From Mantis religiosa (lineage: Eukaryota > Arthropoda > Insecta > Mantodea > Mantidae), in contig CM060952.1 of the NCBI GenBank assembly GCA_030765055.1, forward strand, positions 81,348,664 through 81,412,663: a stretch of DNA of 64,000 nt. Reading direction: 5' to 3'. The notes beneath the pieces are model-generated. The model was not told the DNA's origin, made no database searches, and worked only from the letters and a program-made list of their open reading frames with translations. Shown one piece after another: positions 9,739-17,131 of the stretch. A program made the position numbers and the translations under genes. Numbering within the stretch: position 1 is the stretch's first letter; every line of letters starts with the position of its first letter.

Positions 9739-10518
9739 CTATTTATTCATTCTGATAAAGCGATCAAAACCGTGACGGTAGCGTCCCTCGTTCAGTGGAT
9801 ATTCTGGTACTATAACAACAAAGGATCGTTCATCACTCTCCCATATATGTTTACACATATCCTTAAATTCATCATAGGACATATCGGTATTTACATAATC
9901 TTCGTATATATGTTTTAAATTGAGATTATCCTGTCTAAAGAATATAATCATATTTGCATTATCTCTAATTAAATGTTTAGGTACTTTAGCATATGATTGT
10001 GCTAAATATATAGCATCGACATTACGATGTCTACCCATACTGTAATATGAAGCTATCTTACCCTGTTTTTCATTTATCACATCATCAAATACGAATATCG
10101 AATTTTCTCTAGCATCCGACGTTTGAATCACTTTATCACCATCATCGAACGTAAATACACCTATATCGGGTATAGTTTTCAGTAACCTGAGTAAATATCG
10201 ATATTTAGGTTGTTGCAACGATTTCGAGTATATGTAGAGGTTTTCGAATCTCAGACCGTTCTCGTGAATAAGCAGGTTGAGTAAAACGTTCGTTTTTCCA
10301 GCATTTGAACTGCCCAGTATGAGCGCTCTAACGTTACTCGGAAACAACGTACCGTGTCGTCCTTTGCGAATGTCGTCCTCGAAATCTAACACCTGTATGG
10401 GTAGCGTACACTTTTGCTTTACTATCTCCATATCGCGAATAATACTTATAAAGCATAAGTTTTGTCTTTTATCTCGTTCGTGATAAGGGCAATCTATGTC
10501 TTTACTGGATTTAGCCAA
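9739..10518 (-). CDS. ATP: genome-packaging ATPase (A32/FtsK-HerA type)
   Basis: A 259-aa protein with Walker A GSSNAGKT (69-76) and Walker B IFVFDD (141-146, D145/D146), followed by AQSY at about 173-176 and the conserved C-terminal part of Polinton packaging ATPases. It is expected to pump DNA into the capsid using ATP. The start is ambiguous. The first 29 residues lie in sequence containing a copy of the TATAAAG box that also sits in the divergent promoter, and the family-like part begins at Met30 (ATG at 10431), so translation may begin there. It is the first gene of the - strand cluster ATPase, fibre, DUF8207-like, integrase. Confidence 0.93.
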   Translation of the reverse strand: MAKSSKDIDCPYHERDKRQNLCFISIIRDMEIVKQKCTLPIQVLDFEDDIRKGRHGTLFPSNVRALILGSSNAGKTNVLLNLLIHENGLRFENLYIYSKSLQQPKYRYLLRLLKTIPDIGVFTFDDGDKVIQTSDARENSIFVFDDVINEKQGKIASYYSMGRHRNVDAIYLAQSYAKVPKHLIRDNANMIIFFRQDNLNLKHIYEDYVNTDMSYDEFKDMCKHIWESDERSFVVIVPEYPLNEGRYRHGFDRFIRMNK

Positions 10519-10580
10519 TCGTCATAGGAATCGTATACTTATAAAGCACACGTTTTGCCTTTTTTATTTCATAGTGAGAC
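10519..10580. promoter_or_regulatory. divergent promoter region between ATPase and core-protein genes
   Basis: Contains ACTTATAAAGCA (TATAAAG at 10540-10546) about 35 bases before the + strand ATG at 10581. The same box, with following GTTTTG and CTTTT, is present 93 bases upstream (TATAAAG at 10447-10453) inside the annotated 5' part of the ATPase frame. Read on the - strand the box gives CTTTATAAGTAT, so it could serve either direction. Confidence 0.5.
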
Positions 10581-11219
10581 ATGCGCTCTACACGTGCACG
10601 CAAAGGTTCGGGAATTCTTAATTCCTTGATTAATTCATTACCATTTGAGGCACATTTACCGGGTTATCGTTTCTGCGGTCCCGGAACTAAACTACATAAA
10701 CGCTTGCAGAGAGGTGACTTACCGGTGAACGGGTTAGATTCAGCGTGTCTCGATCACGATCGGGCTTACGCAGAGAGTACTGATACAGAATCTCGTCGTC
10801 TAGCCGATAAGGTGTTGGTAGAGAAAGCTTGGAGACGTGTAAAGTCTGCCGACGCTTCTTTGGGCGAACGACTTGCAGCTCGACTTGTGACTACACTTAT
10901 GAAGGGTAAATTGGCAGCGGGCGCTGGCATGCGTAAACGTCGCAACAAGAGAGGTGGTTTCTTACCTTTGCTACCACTTTTAGCAGCTCTAGGTGCAGCA
11001 GGTGGTCTAGCTGGAGGTGCTGCTCAGATTGCTACGGCTGTCAATAAGAAACGTTCGGATGCAAAACAACTTGCGGAATTAACACGTCACAACGAGCGCA
11101 TGGAATCTTTGGCTCAGGGCAAAGGTCTTCGCCGTAAGAGACGTCGTAAGGGTAGAGGATTATATCTTCGATCAAAAAACTCGGGGCGAGGCCTATATTT
11201 ATCCCGGAAAAAGCCCTGA
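10581..11219 (+). CDS. phospholipase A2-domain minor virion/core protein
   Basis: A 212-aa, very basic protein. Residues 26-65 form a viral-type phospholipase A2 core: calcium loop YRFCGPGT (29-36) and the catalytic HD dyad in CLDHDRAY (H59, D60). The family is best known from the parvovirus VP1 unique region and occurs in adintovirus-like elements. A hydrophobic Gly/Ala/Leu stretch follows at ~126-153 (FLPLLPLLAALGAAGGLAGG). The C-terminus is Arg/Lys-rich with a duplicated GRGLYL motif, resembling adenovirus core and pX/pVI-like proteins that bind DNA or membranes. The likely role is in the virion interior and membrane passage during entry; this is inferred from family. Its end overlaps the conserved N-terminal part of the protease frame. 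Confidence 0.85.
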   Translation: MRSTRARKGSGILNSLINSLPFEAHLPGYRFCGPGTKLHKRLQRGDLPVNGLDSACLDHDRAYAESTDTESRRLADKVLVEKAWRRVKSADASLGERLAARLVTTLMKGKLAAGAGMRKRRNKRGGFLPLLPLLAALGAAGGLAGGAAQIATAVNKKRSDAKQLAELTRHNERMESLAQGKGLRRKRRRKGRGLYLRSKNSGRGLYLSRKKP

Positions 11220-11572
11220 GTGCTAACGAGATCGATTCGTATGCACGACGTCTACACATTCCACATTTTAGAGGTGTCTACATGATCGATAAACTACCTC
11301 CACGTCCTCGATACTATGAGAGAATAGTAGTGAATCTGGATACATCAAATAACCCTGGTACACATTGGGTTGCTGTACGTAAGGATGGTGACGTTGCCTA
11401 CTACTTTGACAGTTTCGGCGATCTGAGACCTCCGGAAGAGATAGAAACGTACCTTTCGGGTGTCAAGCTCCTATATAATACGACGAGATTTCAAGAATTC
11501 GATTCTGTGATTTGCGGTCACTTGTGCCTTCAGTTTCTCCTCGATGAGTTACACGATCACCGTGAGTGGTAG
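11216..11572 (+). CDS. PRO: adenovirus-type cysteine protease, start codon uncertain
   Basis: The first ATG of this frame is at 11282, but the conserved N-terminal segment of the family (LSANEIDSYARRLHIPHFRG before VYM) is encoded upstream of it, in a frame open from 11156 and without any ATG. The start given here is a CTG overlapping the stop of the preceding gene (CTGA at 11216-11219), a guess; splicing or frameshifting from the previous ORF are alternatives. Counting from 11216, catalytic residues are His50 (GTHWVAV), Asp65 (YYFDSFG), the oxyanion Gln93 and Cys100 (ICGHLC). The Gln-Cys spacing of seven matches adenovirus protease. It would process virion precursors. The end overlaps the penton-like gene by 29 bases. 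Confidence 0.85.
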   Translation: MSANEIDSYARRLHIPHFRGVYMIDKLPPRPRYYERIVVNLDTSNNPGTHWVAVRKDGDVAYYFDSFGDLRPPEEIETYLSGVKLLYNTTRFQEFDSVICGHLCLQFLLDELHDHREW

Positions 11573-12251
11573 TGATACCAGCTTCTCTACATTTCTAAAT
11601 CCACCATTACATCTGGATCCTAACGGACATTACGAGATAGCTCTATTGAATTTTGAGACTTTTTACTTGATTCCGAATGTGGACGAGAGTAATAATCTAT
11701 TCCATTACGTTCGCGATGGAAAAGTCGAACGTATAGTAATTCCACCGGGTACTTATGAATTGGATGATATCGCCAGATTGATCAAGGATACTCTCGACAT
11801 CGGTGACGACTTTATTCTACGTGATAATAATAACACCATGAAATCAGAAATTCAATCTCCCTATATTATCGACTTTAGTCGTGAGAGATCTATTGCTTCT
11901 CTTCTCGGTTTCACCTCTAAACAGAGGGTACCGGCAAACGTGCTGACCGAGTCTAATGATTTGGTTAACATATTCAAAGTCAGCATCATACGTATCGAGT
12001 GTAGTCTTGCAACGGGATCTTTCATCAATGGTAAAAGTGGTCATTCTCTGTATGAATTTTTTCCATCGGTACCTCCAGGTTATCATATTTCGCAGGAACC
12101 ATCAAGTCCTATATATTTACCAATCATCGATACGAATCTCATTGATCATCTCGACATTAGAGTGGTAGACCAGAACGGCGATAAGTTAGATTTCAGGAAC
12201 GAAACCATCACTGTACGATTGCACATACGTCGTAATGGGTATAAGTTTTAA
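11544..12251 (+). CDS. mCP: minor capsid (penton-like) protein
   Basis: A 235-aa beta-rich protein beginning MSYTITVSGSDTSF with PPLHLDPNGHYEIALLNFET, the start typical of Polinton/adintovirus minor capsid proteins placed directly before the major capsid gene. These are predicted single-jelly-roll proteins forming the fivefold vertices. No signal peptide or membrane segment is present. The ATG lies inside the protease gene in another frame, so expression is probably from a shared transcript. A 117-bp gap without features other than an A/T-rich patch separates it from the major capsid gene. Confidence 0.85.
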   Translation: MSYTITVSGSDTSFSTFLNPPLHLDPNGHYEIALLNFETFYLIPNVDESNNLFHYVRDGKVERIVIPPGTYELDDIARLIKDTLDIGDDFILRDNNNTMKSEIQSPYIIDFSRERSIASLLGFTSKQRVPANVLTESNDLVNIFKVSIIRIECSLATGSFINGKSGHSLYEFFPSVPPGYHISQEPSSPIYLPIIDTNLIDHLDIRVVDQNGDKLDFRNETITVRLHIRRNGYKF

Positions 12252-12368
12252 GAGACGATGCTATATTAAAAAACATCTCTCGAGATTGACCTCTACTCGA
12301 TCATCGACCCGCAAGCTAATCACATCGTCTAATCGAAGATTTCTCGCTAACTTAGGCTTCAAGGTTCT

Positions 12369-13577
12369 ATGATGGATGTGTTGGACGTGACCGGGATTCC
12401 GACCTTTGATGATAAGATCAGTAAGGAGGAAGAACACGTATTCCTACAGTACAATACGTCAGCTCTCGATGTGAACGATGAAATTAGAATTCCATGTCAA
12501 GCTGAAGATTTGTACACGCTTCCTAGTAGAAGTTATCTCTACATTGAGGGGACTCTCACTAAACCCGACGGCACCGTTGCCACATCGAAATTGAGTAACA
12601 ATGCTATGGCATTCCTATTCGATGAGATTCGTCTGGATATGAATGGAACGACTATTGATAGAACTAGGAATCCGGGCATTTCATCAACGATGCGTAACTA
12701 TGCTGCACTGAATGAACTGGAATCGAATCGTTTACTAAATGCTGGATGGATCTATCCTGGAGGTGTGGTAGACATCGTGAATACATCGAATGGTATCTTC
12801 AATGCTATCGTTCCTCTTTCGATGTTGCTGGGTTTTGCCGACGATCACAAGGAGGTCATACTTAATAGCAAGTTTGAACTTATTCTCATTAGATCTAAGG
12901 ATTCTAATAATTGTATCATTGGAAACGATCCTACAACCATACAACTAACTAGACTCGAATGGAGGATGCCTGTACTTCGACTTTCAGATTCTGAACGAGT
13001 TGATAAACTTAAACTCGTCAAATCGGATAAACCTCTACACGTCGCATTTCGAACCTTGGACCTTCACACTCAACCTGCTGTACCTCAAACTAAAGCGTTC
13101 ACATAGAACATTGCAACCACGACTAAACTTGAAAAACCACGTTTCGTCATAGTCGGTGCACAAGTGGATAGATTGAATCATCTCGCTAAGGATGCTTCTC
13201 TATTTGATAATTGTAATATCACCAATCTGAAACTTTATCTCAACAGTGAATCTTACCCCTATCACGATATGAATTTGGATTTCGCCAATTCGAAATTTGC
13301 ATCTCTGTATGATCAATATTCCAAATTTCAATCATCCTACTATGGAAAGGAGAATTACCCTCTTTTGAAAAGGAACGACTTTCTGAAATATGCACCGCTA
13401 TTCGTCATCGATTGCTCTCATCAACCTGAGGATACTGTGACGGGGGCAGTGAATGTCAGATTGGAAGTTCAAGCATCGTCAAATTTTCCTGCACAAACTT
13501 CATTATTCTGTTTAATTATTCATGATAAATTATTCACTTATAAACCACTAACTCATGTTGTACAATCTATCATATAG
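12369..13577 (+). pseudogene. MCP: major capsid protein (double jelly roll), interrupted by in-frame stop
   Basis: The two open stretches 12369-13106 and 13164-13577 are in the same frame; the 19 codons between them are also open, and only one TAG codon at 13104-13106 breaks a reading frame of about 402 residues. The N-terminal part (from MDVLDVTGIPTFDD, with LYIEGTL and FLFDEIRLDMNG) and the C-terminal part (KPRFVIVGAQ, YYGKENYPLL, FVIDCSHQPED, VRLEVQASSNFP) match the double-jelly-roll capsid family of Polintons. The rest of the frame shows no decay, so the stop is recent, an assembly error, or subject to readthrough. ATG at 12369 is followed directly by a second ATG, and either could be used. 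AATAAA signals occur at 13582-13591. Confidence 0.9.
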
Positions 13578-13620
13578 GTGTAATAAATAAAACATTACAA
13601 ATTCAAATTATCTTTTTATT
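13578..13620. terminator. convergent polyadenylation signals
   Basis: AATAAA appears twice on the + strand (13582-13587 and 13586-13591) just after the capsid stop. On the - strand, AATAAA at 13620-13615 lies within the last codons of the converging gene. The two transcription units therefore end, or overlap, within about 40 bases. Confidence 0.7.
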
Positions 13621-14091
13621 GACTTTAACATACATCTCCAATATCCTCTTCCTTGCACTCCTGCTTTTTGCATCATATGAACATAATGATTTATGAATAT
13701 CATACAACTGATATAAATTTCTTTCAATATATGGAATTAGTCTTTTAAGTCCATTGAATGCAGTACTATTCAGATTTATACTGCCCACATTTAAACATGT
13801 ATTCACAAACGTTATTTCTTGCATCTTATTCATGCATAACATTATATTAAATGCATATATTATATTTTCACTGTACGGTGCACATGGATGCTTACCATCT
13901 TTCAGATACGTATCCAAAACACACAAATTTGACATTATTACCTCCCAATCCTCTTTTGTAATATACACAAACGTATCGTCATGTGTGGCTTTAATGTAAA
14001 GTGATGGGAGTTCATTGTATAATCCTATGTTCACACGAAAGTCAATGCTGATGGAGATGTCGTTATCGTTCATGCACACACTATTTACCAT
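13603..14091 (-). CDS. 162-aa protein of unknown function, weakly PC4-like
   Basis: The first true ATG of the frame is at 14091; it overlaps the last 11 bases of the upstream spliced gene in another frame. The N-terminal half has the rhythm of a beta-sheet followed by a helix (FRVNIGLYNELPSLYIKAT, then VYITKEDWEVIMSNL), a pattern seen in PC4/p15-like single-stranded DNA-binding folds. The C-terminal half is helical (INLNSTAFNGLKRLIPYI) and ends basic. I do not recognise the family firmly; a DNA-binding or transcriptional role is a weak inference. Co-transcription with the upstream three-exon gene is likely given the overlap. Confidence 0.65.
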   Translation of the reverse strand: MVNSVCMNDNDISISIDFRVNIGLYNELPSLYIKATHDDTFVYITKEDWEVIMSNLCVLDTYLKDGKHPCAPYSENIIYAFNIMLCMNKMQEITFVNTCLNVGSINLNSTAFNGLKRLIPYIERNLYQLYDIHKSLCSYDAKSRSARKRILEMYVKVNKKII

Positions 14092-14748
14092 CACTCGCAA
14101 CTTCCTCCTCTACTTCTTCTGCGAAGGGTGTGAAGGGTTCGAACATCATTATGATGAAACTGTCTTGATCGAACGTCTTCTTGGCTTTGACGATTCTCGG
14201 TTTGCAGTTCGTCTTCTTCTTTTTCTTGTCTCCTTTCTTACTGGATCTGCGGACATACACGAACTATGTCTCAACATCGTGAATATTTAATACACTTGTT
14301 AACGTAAAACTCTTATTATTTTATACTCACTTTTCTATGACTTCCTCCTCGGGTTTCGATGTACCGATATCCTTAAACGGACGATCATTGTACGGACCGC
14401 ACACATCTTCACCTTGATCCTGTTCGGACTGGCATGCCACATCTTCACTTTGGGCTTTACTGAAATAAACATATTTATCATTAGTTATATAACACATAAC
14501 AACACTTTCACGTTAACACACAATTATAATTCTACTTACCCGAGATACACTTTACAATTCTTTCCGCATTGAGCATAAGATGTGATCGAATCATGATGGG
14601 AAGGATTCTTGCAATTCACTTGATGCATCTTGCCATCACACGTCTCATCGTGGTGCTCAACCCAATGCTTTTGCAAATCTTCGAAATTGCGTAGATTCTC
14701 CCAGAATCTGGTATCACTTTCAATGATAGGAGTTGTTGTTCCACTCAT
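14081..14748 (-). CDS. three-exon Cys/His-rich protein of unknown function
   Basis: Exon 1 is 14748-14540 (donor GGTAAGT), exon 2 14459-14331 (acceptor TTTATTTCAG, donor GTGAGT) and exon 3 14246-14081 (acceptor TCCGCAG, stop TAG). All junctions keep the frame and give 167 aa. Exon 1 contains a Cys/His cluster (HHDETCDGKMHQVNC, then C at about 60 and 64), possibly metal-binding. Exon 2 encodes an acidic linker with three Cys, and exon 3 a lysine-rich stretch (KKGDKKKKKTNCKPRIVKAK) that could be a nuclear localisation signal, then an acidic tail. I do not recognise it. Position next to the right terminal repeat and the small nuclear-looking design suggest an early regulatory protein; that is speculation. 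Confidence 0.65.
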
Positions 14749-15166
14749 CTTGACGTTGCGATGTGAAGTGAGAATGCATTCGTTCCCTAGTGAGCAGATG
14801 GGTGATGAAACGTGATCATACCTGTCTCCCCCCTCCCCATCCTATCGTCGATTGTACTTAACGTACGGAGGGTTTGTGTGAAGTGAGGACACGTTCGTTC
14901 CCGAGCTGGCGGGACAGGGTGAGACCTGTTAATTCGAATTTACTATATTACCGTTTTATCACGTTTCCCCCCCTTCCACCTTCTCGTCGCTTGTACTGGA
15001 GGAGGACTAGTGTTTATCCTATCGTACATGAATGGGTATCGAACCGAGGACTCTATGTTCATATATATGAATCCTCCCGAGAACTCGATATTCATAGATG
15101 AATATTTATACGCCCACACATATACACACATGCACAAATCTTGAGGAATGACAACACGTCATCACC
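14749..15166. other. right subterminal non-coding region
   Basis: No gene seen. GTGAAGTGAGAATGCATTCG (14761-14781) is echoed at 14877-14895 (GTGAAGTGAGGACACGTTCG), so there is an imperfect direct repeat of about 30 bases. Between about 15040 and 15095 lies the phrase ATCGAAC...GATATTCATA...GA, which is also found outside the right terminal repeat (see 15433-15660). Confidence 0.5.
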
Positions 15167-15398
15167 CTTATACTTCAATGTGGATTAGATTTATATTTTC
15201 TCGTACCTCGATGTGGGAATGGAATTTAACCTTTTATTAACCTTTACATCGCTCTTGGATACAATAGCTCAAGGAGAGATTCTGCATAGGGAACACCCCT
15301 TACCAGAATGTCTTATTACATTTATTTTCATAAATCTCTCCCAGTAAACATACCTAATCTTTCTCTCGATATTCTTTTATCTAAAGAATAACGATACT
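15167..15398 (-). repeat. right terminal inverted repeat of the Polinton
   Basis: Reverse complement of window bases 1-232. The probable terminus is 15398, three bases beyond the last position that can be compared with the left copy. Confidence 0.93.
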
Positions 15399-15815
15399 GC
15401 ATCATATATCATACACTAAACGTAATAGATATCAAACCCTACACTCGATATTCATACATGAGAGTTCAAGCACACACACACATCGAAAAGAATTCACATT
15501 TAATTCAAACATCCCCGGAACCCCCGTTACCCACCCCGCCCCATCACAATATCGAACCCTAGACTTCGATATTCATACATGAGAGTTCAAGCACACACAC
15601 ACACGTCGAAAAGAATTCACATTTAATTCAAACATCCTCGGAACCCCCGTTACCCATCCCACCCATCACACATTACACATCACACACACACACACACAAT
15701 CATCATCATCATCATCCTCATCATCACCCTCAAAAACATCTCACTGCACAGGGGAGAACGGCACTACGCCAACACTCCCCTTCTTTTACAACCCGATTTT
15801 CATATAGGAGAGTTC
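15399..15815. repeat. tandem duplication and simple repeats flanking the Polinton
   Basis: A unit of about 110 bases occurs twice (about 15437-15545 and 15549-15660). It contains CGATATTCATACATGAGAGT, a (CA)n tract, GAAAAGAATTCACATTTAAT and GGAACCCCCGTTACCCA. A third partial copy of the first motif lies near 15796-15812. Short (CA)n, (ATC)n and (TCA)n tracts fill 15675-15735. No gene seen. Confidence 0.75.
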
Positions 15816-15822
15816 TAAATCA

Positions 15823-17002
15823 ATGAGCATTCTACATCACTCATATATTAACACAGAGGAGAGTTCAACATCTTATCTACACTGTGCTGAAACGCTCAAT
15901 TGTATACTACTTATGACTCGCGACTGGGGAAGACCTAGAACAACGAGGACACCTGCAATGGACGAGGCAAATCTTCGTGCAATTGACGATAACCCTAATG
16001 TCAGCATCAGAGAAGTTGCTGCTGTACAAGGTAACGTTGACCACGTCACTGTATTGAGAGTGCTACGGGAGAACCTGTTGTTTCCGTACCATGTACAGCG
16101 TGTGCAGACACTATCAGCAGCTGATTGGTCTCCACGGGTACACTTCTGCGAATGATTTCTCCAACAATGTGCCAAACCTCATTTCAGTCACATGTTCTCT
16201 TTACGGATGAGGCTTCATTCCAACGTGATCAAATTGTAAATTTTCACAATCAACATGTGTGGGCTGACGAGAATCCGCATTCACGTCATCAACACAGATT
16301 TTCTGTGAACGTTTGTGCAGGAATTATTGATGATGTCTTGATTGGGCCTCATGTTCTTCCACCTACGCTCAATGGAGCACGTTATCATGATTTCATACGG
16401 GATACTCTACCTGTGCTGCAAGAAGATGTGCCTTTACAAGTACGACACAACATGTGGTTCATGCATGATGGAGCTCCTGCACATTTCAGTCGAAGTGTTC
16501 GTACGCTTCTCAACAACAGATTCGGTGACCAATGGATTGGTAGAGGCGGACCAATTCCATGGCCTCCACGCTCTCCTGACCTCAGCCCTCTTGACTTTCA
16601 TTTATGGGGGCATTTGAAAGCTATTGTTTACGCAACCGCGGTACCAAATGTAGAGACTCTTCGTGCTCGTATTGTGGACGGCTGTGATACAATACGCCAT
16701 TCTCCAGGGCTACATCAGCGCATCAGAGATTCCATGCGACGGAGGATGGATGCATGTATCCTCGTTAACGGAGGACATTTTGAATATTTCCTGTGACAAA
16801 ATGTTTGAAGTCACGCTGGTACGTTCTGTTGCTGTGTGTTTCCATTCCATGATTAATGTGATTTGAAGAGAAGTAATAAAATGAGCTCTAACATGGAAAT
16901 TAAGCGTTTCCGGATACATGTCCGCATAACATGTTTTCTTTCTTTGTGTGTGGGGAATGTTTCCTGAAAGTTTGGCCGTACCTTTTTGTAACACTCTGTA
17001 TA
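15823..17002 (+). mobile_element. Tc1/mariner-superfamily transposon relic
   Basis: Holds a broken transposase (15914-16796), followed by a 3' untranslated part ending near TGTAACACTCTGTATA (16988-17003), which resembles the ACACCCTGTATA-type ends of this transposon group. No matching left end was found upstream, so the 5' end may be truncated or diverged. The exact left boundary is uncertain. Confidence 0.6.
15914..16796 (+). pseudogene. broken Tc1/mariner-type transposase
   Basis: The N-terminal part has a helix-turn-helix pattern (IDDNPNVSIREVAAV, HVTVLRVLRENLLFPYH). It stops at TGA 16153-16155, and the frame shifts about 30 bases later. The catalytic part then continues to 16796 in another frame, with FTDEASF (first Asp), MHDGAPAHFS (second Asp) and PRSPDLSPLDFHLWGHLK (third acidic position). 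It ends NGGHFEYFL, a C-terminus typical of a transposase group abundant in hemimetabolous insects. With one stop and one frameshift it cannot make an intact enzyme. The upstream frame is open from 15823. Confidence 0.85.
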
Positions 17003-17131
17003 CTATATACACCAGGTCAAAGTAGACGCAAAGAAACCCACGTGCACTTTGACTGCAACCGCCCTCCTTCACGGTTTGCTTTCGCATTATAAATAGTCCT
17101 TCCAGAAATTAGTACTACTAAGATTTAAAAG
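17003..17131. other. short unassigned spacer
   Basis: No gene seen. The spacer ends with TTTAAAAG (17124-17131), the left target-site copy of the adjacent hAT element. Confidence 0.5.

Larger units (their letters stand above)
1..15398. mobile_element. Polinton/Maverick (adintovirus-type) integrated element
   Basis: The first ~232 bases recur as an inverted copy at 15167-15395, and the enclosed 15 kb carries the Polinton hallmark set: protein-primed PolB, retroviral-type integrase, A32/FtsK-type ATPase, adenovirus-type protease, penton-like protein and double-jelly-roll capsid protein. The right end probably lies at 15398, because reading inward from there gives AGTATCGTT, and Polinton termini usually begin with AG; the three matching left bases would lie just before the window. 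The 6-bp target duplication therefore cannot be checked; GCATCA follows on the right. Genes are arranged as left + block (two genes), central - block (four), central + block (four) and right - block (two). The major capsid frame has an internal stop, so this copy looks recently inactivated. Confidence 0.93.

Noticed and set aside
14792..15137. Short open frames near the right terminal repeat
   Set aside because: They fall in repetitive subterminal DNA and partly overlap on opposite strands; no conserved pattern.
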